NCBI GenBank assembly: GCA_964601895.1
Contig: CAZROT010000014.1
Location: 1-55,305, forward strand
Direction: 5' to 3'
Length of the DNA: 55,305 bases
Source: CAZROT01 sp964601895
GTDB taxonomy: Bacteria > Pseudomonadota > Gammaproteobacteria > Enterobacterales > Enterobacteriaceae
This document shows, in pieces, positions 55,053 through 55,305 of the stretch. The position numbers and the translations under genes were made by a program. The notes beneath the pieces were generated by a model. That model ran no database searches, was not told the origin of the DNA, and was given only the letters and a program-made list of their open reading frames with translations. Numbering within the stretch: position 1 is the stretch's first letter; every line of letters starts with the position of its first letter.

Positions 55053-55092
55053 TTTTTATAAATCGTAAAAATTCTGTTACGATTTATAAAAA
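55053..55092. promoter_or_regulatory. Perfect 16-bp inverted repeat upstream of dsbA
   Basis: Arms TTTTTATAAATCGTAA (55053-55068) and its exact reverse complement (55077-55092) flank an eight-base loop, ending 34 bases before the dsbA ATG. It could be an operator, or the terminator of an unseen upstream gene. The remaining bases to 55305 hold no gene, only a near-perfect triple repeat of GAGATAG at 55222-55242. Confidence 0.6.
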
Positions 55093-55305
55093 GTCCGCTA
55101 AATTTGATAGAACACGAAATAGTATCTTACTACTTAAGTTCAATTTGCTATCTGTCAAAGAGAATTTAGTATTTCCTTCATCTGTAAAACTTATCTTTTA
55201 AGGAAATATAGGAATGAATAAGAGATAGGAGATAGGATATAGAGTATCAGTATAAAATTAAGCAAGTAAGGCAGGGTAACCAGCGGTGGTCTCCCGCTGC
55301 TCTGC

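Noticed and set aside
1..55305. CRISPR array, rRNA operon or intact insertion sequence
   Set aside because: No regularly spaced repeats, no rRNA-like sequence and no transposase frame were found anywhere in the window.

Overview
The window reads as chromosome of a gammaproteobacterium of the order Enterobacterales. Almost every protein aligns along most of its length with an Escherichia coli or Yersinia counterpart, and many local gene orders are the enterobacterial ones. Three signs point to a reduced, host-associated (insect-symbiont-like) genome. Spacers are AT-rich and some are large. Neighbours expected from E. coli gene order are missing at several joints. Some remaining genes have trimmed non-catalytic parts (FtsY, FtsX, ObgE, DeaD). 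The species cannot be fixed from sequence alone; a facultative insect symbiont of the Hamiltonella/Regiella/Arsenophonus kind is my guess.

Layout. (1) 245-3144, minus: hupA, yjaG, nfi, hemE. (2) 3414-4230, plus: an eroded TPP-riboswitch-like leader, thiE, and a short thiF-like fragment; the rest of the thiamine operon is gone. (3) 4571-6586, plus: a GDSL-lipase autotransporter. (4) 6706-16046, minus: fre, ubiD, a Pseudomonas-type hemB, tatC, tatB, tatA, ubiB, ubiJ, ubiE, udp. (5) 16782-20745, minus: rpoH, ftsX, ftsE, ftsY, then plus rsmD and yhhL, minus tusA, plus yhhQ. (6) 23066-30366: a guanine/hypoxanthine permease (ghxP-like), mdh, divergent argR, mpl, rraB, then pyrB and ridA without pyrI. 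(7) 30848-43417, minus: the classical secG - tRNA-Leu - tRNA-fMet - rimP - nusA - infB - rbfA - truB - rpsO - pnp - nlpI - yrbN - deaD cluster, without argG between the two tRNAs. (8) 43573-51960, minus: glmM, folP, ftsH, rlmE, greA, obgE, rpmA, rplU. (9) 52203-54016: ispB, then a divergent pair of Mu-phage-like DNA-binding proteins (a c-repressor-like protein and the Ner-like SfsB). (10) 54386-55018, minus: dsbA behind a perfect 16-bp inverted repeat.

How it fits together. Most content is core cell machinery: transcription, translation and ribosome maturation, protein export (Tat, SecG, FtsY), membrane quality control (FtsH), division (FtsEX), peptidoglycan precursor supply (GlmM, Mpl), haem (HemB, HemE), ubiquinone (UbiB, UbiD, UbiE, UbiJ, IspB) and oxidative folding (DsbA). 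Biosynthesis looks pared down: thiE without the rest of thiCEFSGH here, pyrB without pyrI, argR without argG here. The autotransporter is the one obvious candidate for interaction with the outside. The most unusual items are the Mu-like c/ner-type pair, the decayed thiamine riboswitch now joined to thiE, the tRNA-fMet whose encoded end reads CCG, and the inverted repeat in front of dsbA. I did not find a wholly new multi-gene system, a CRISPR array, an rRNA gene or an intact insertion sequence.
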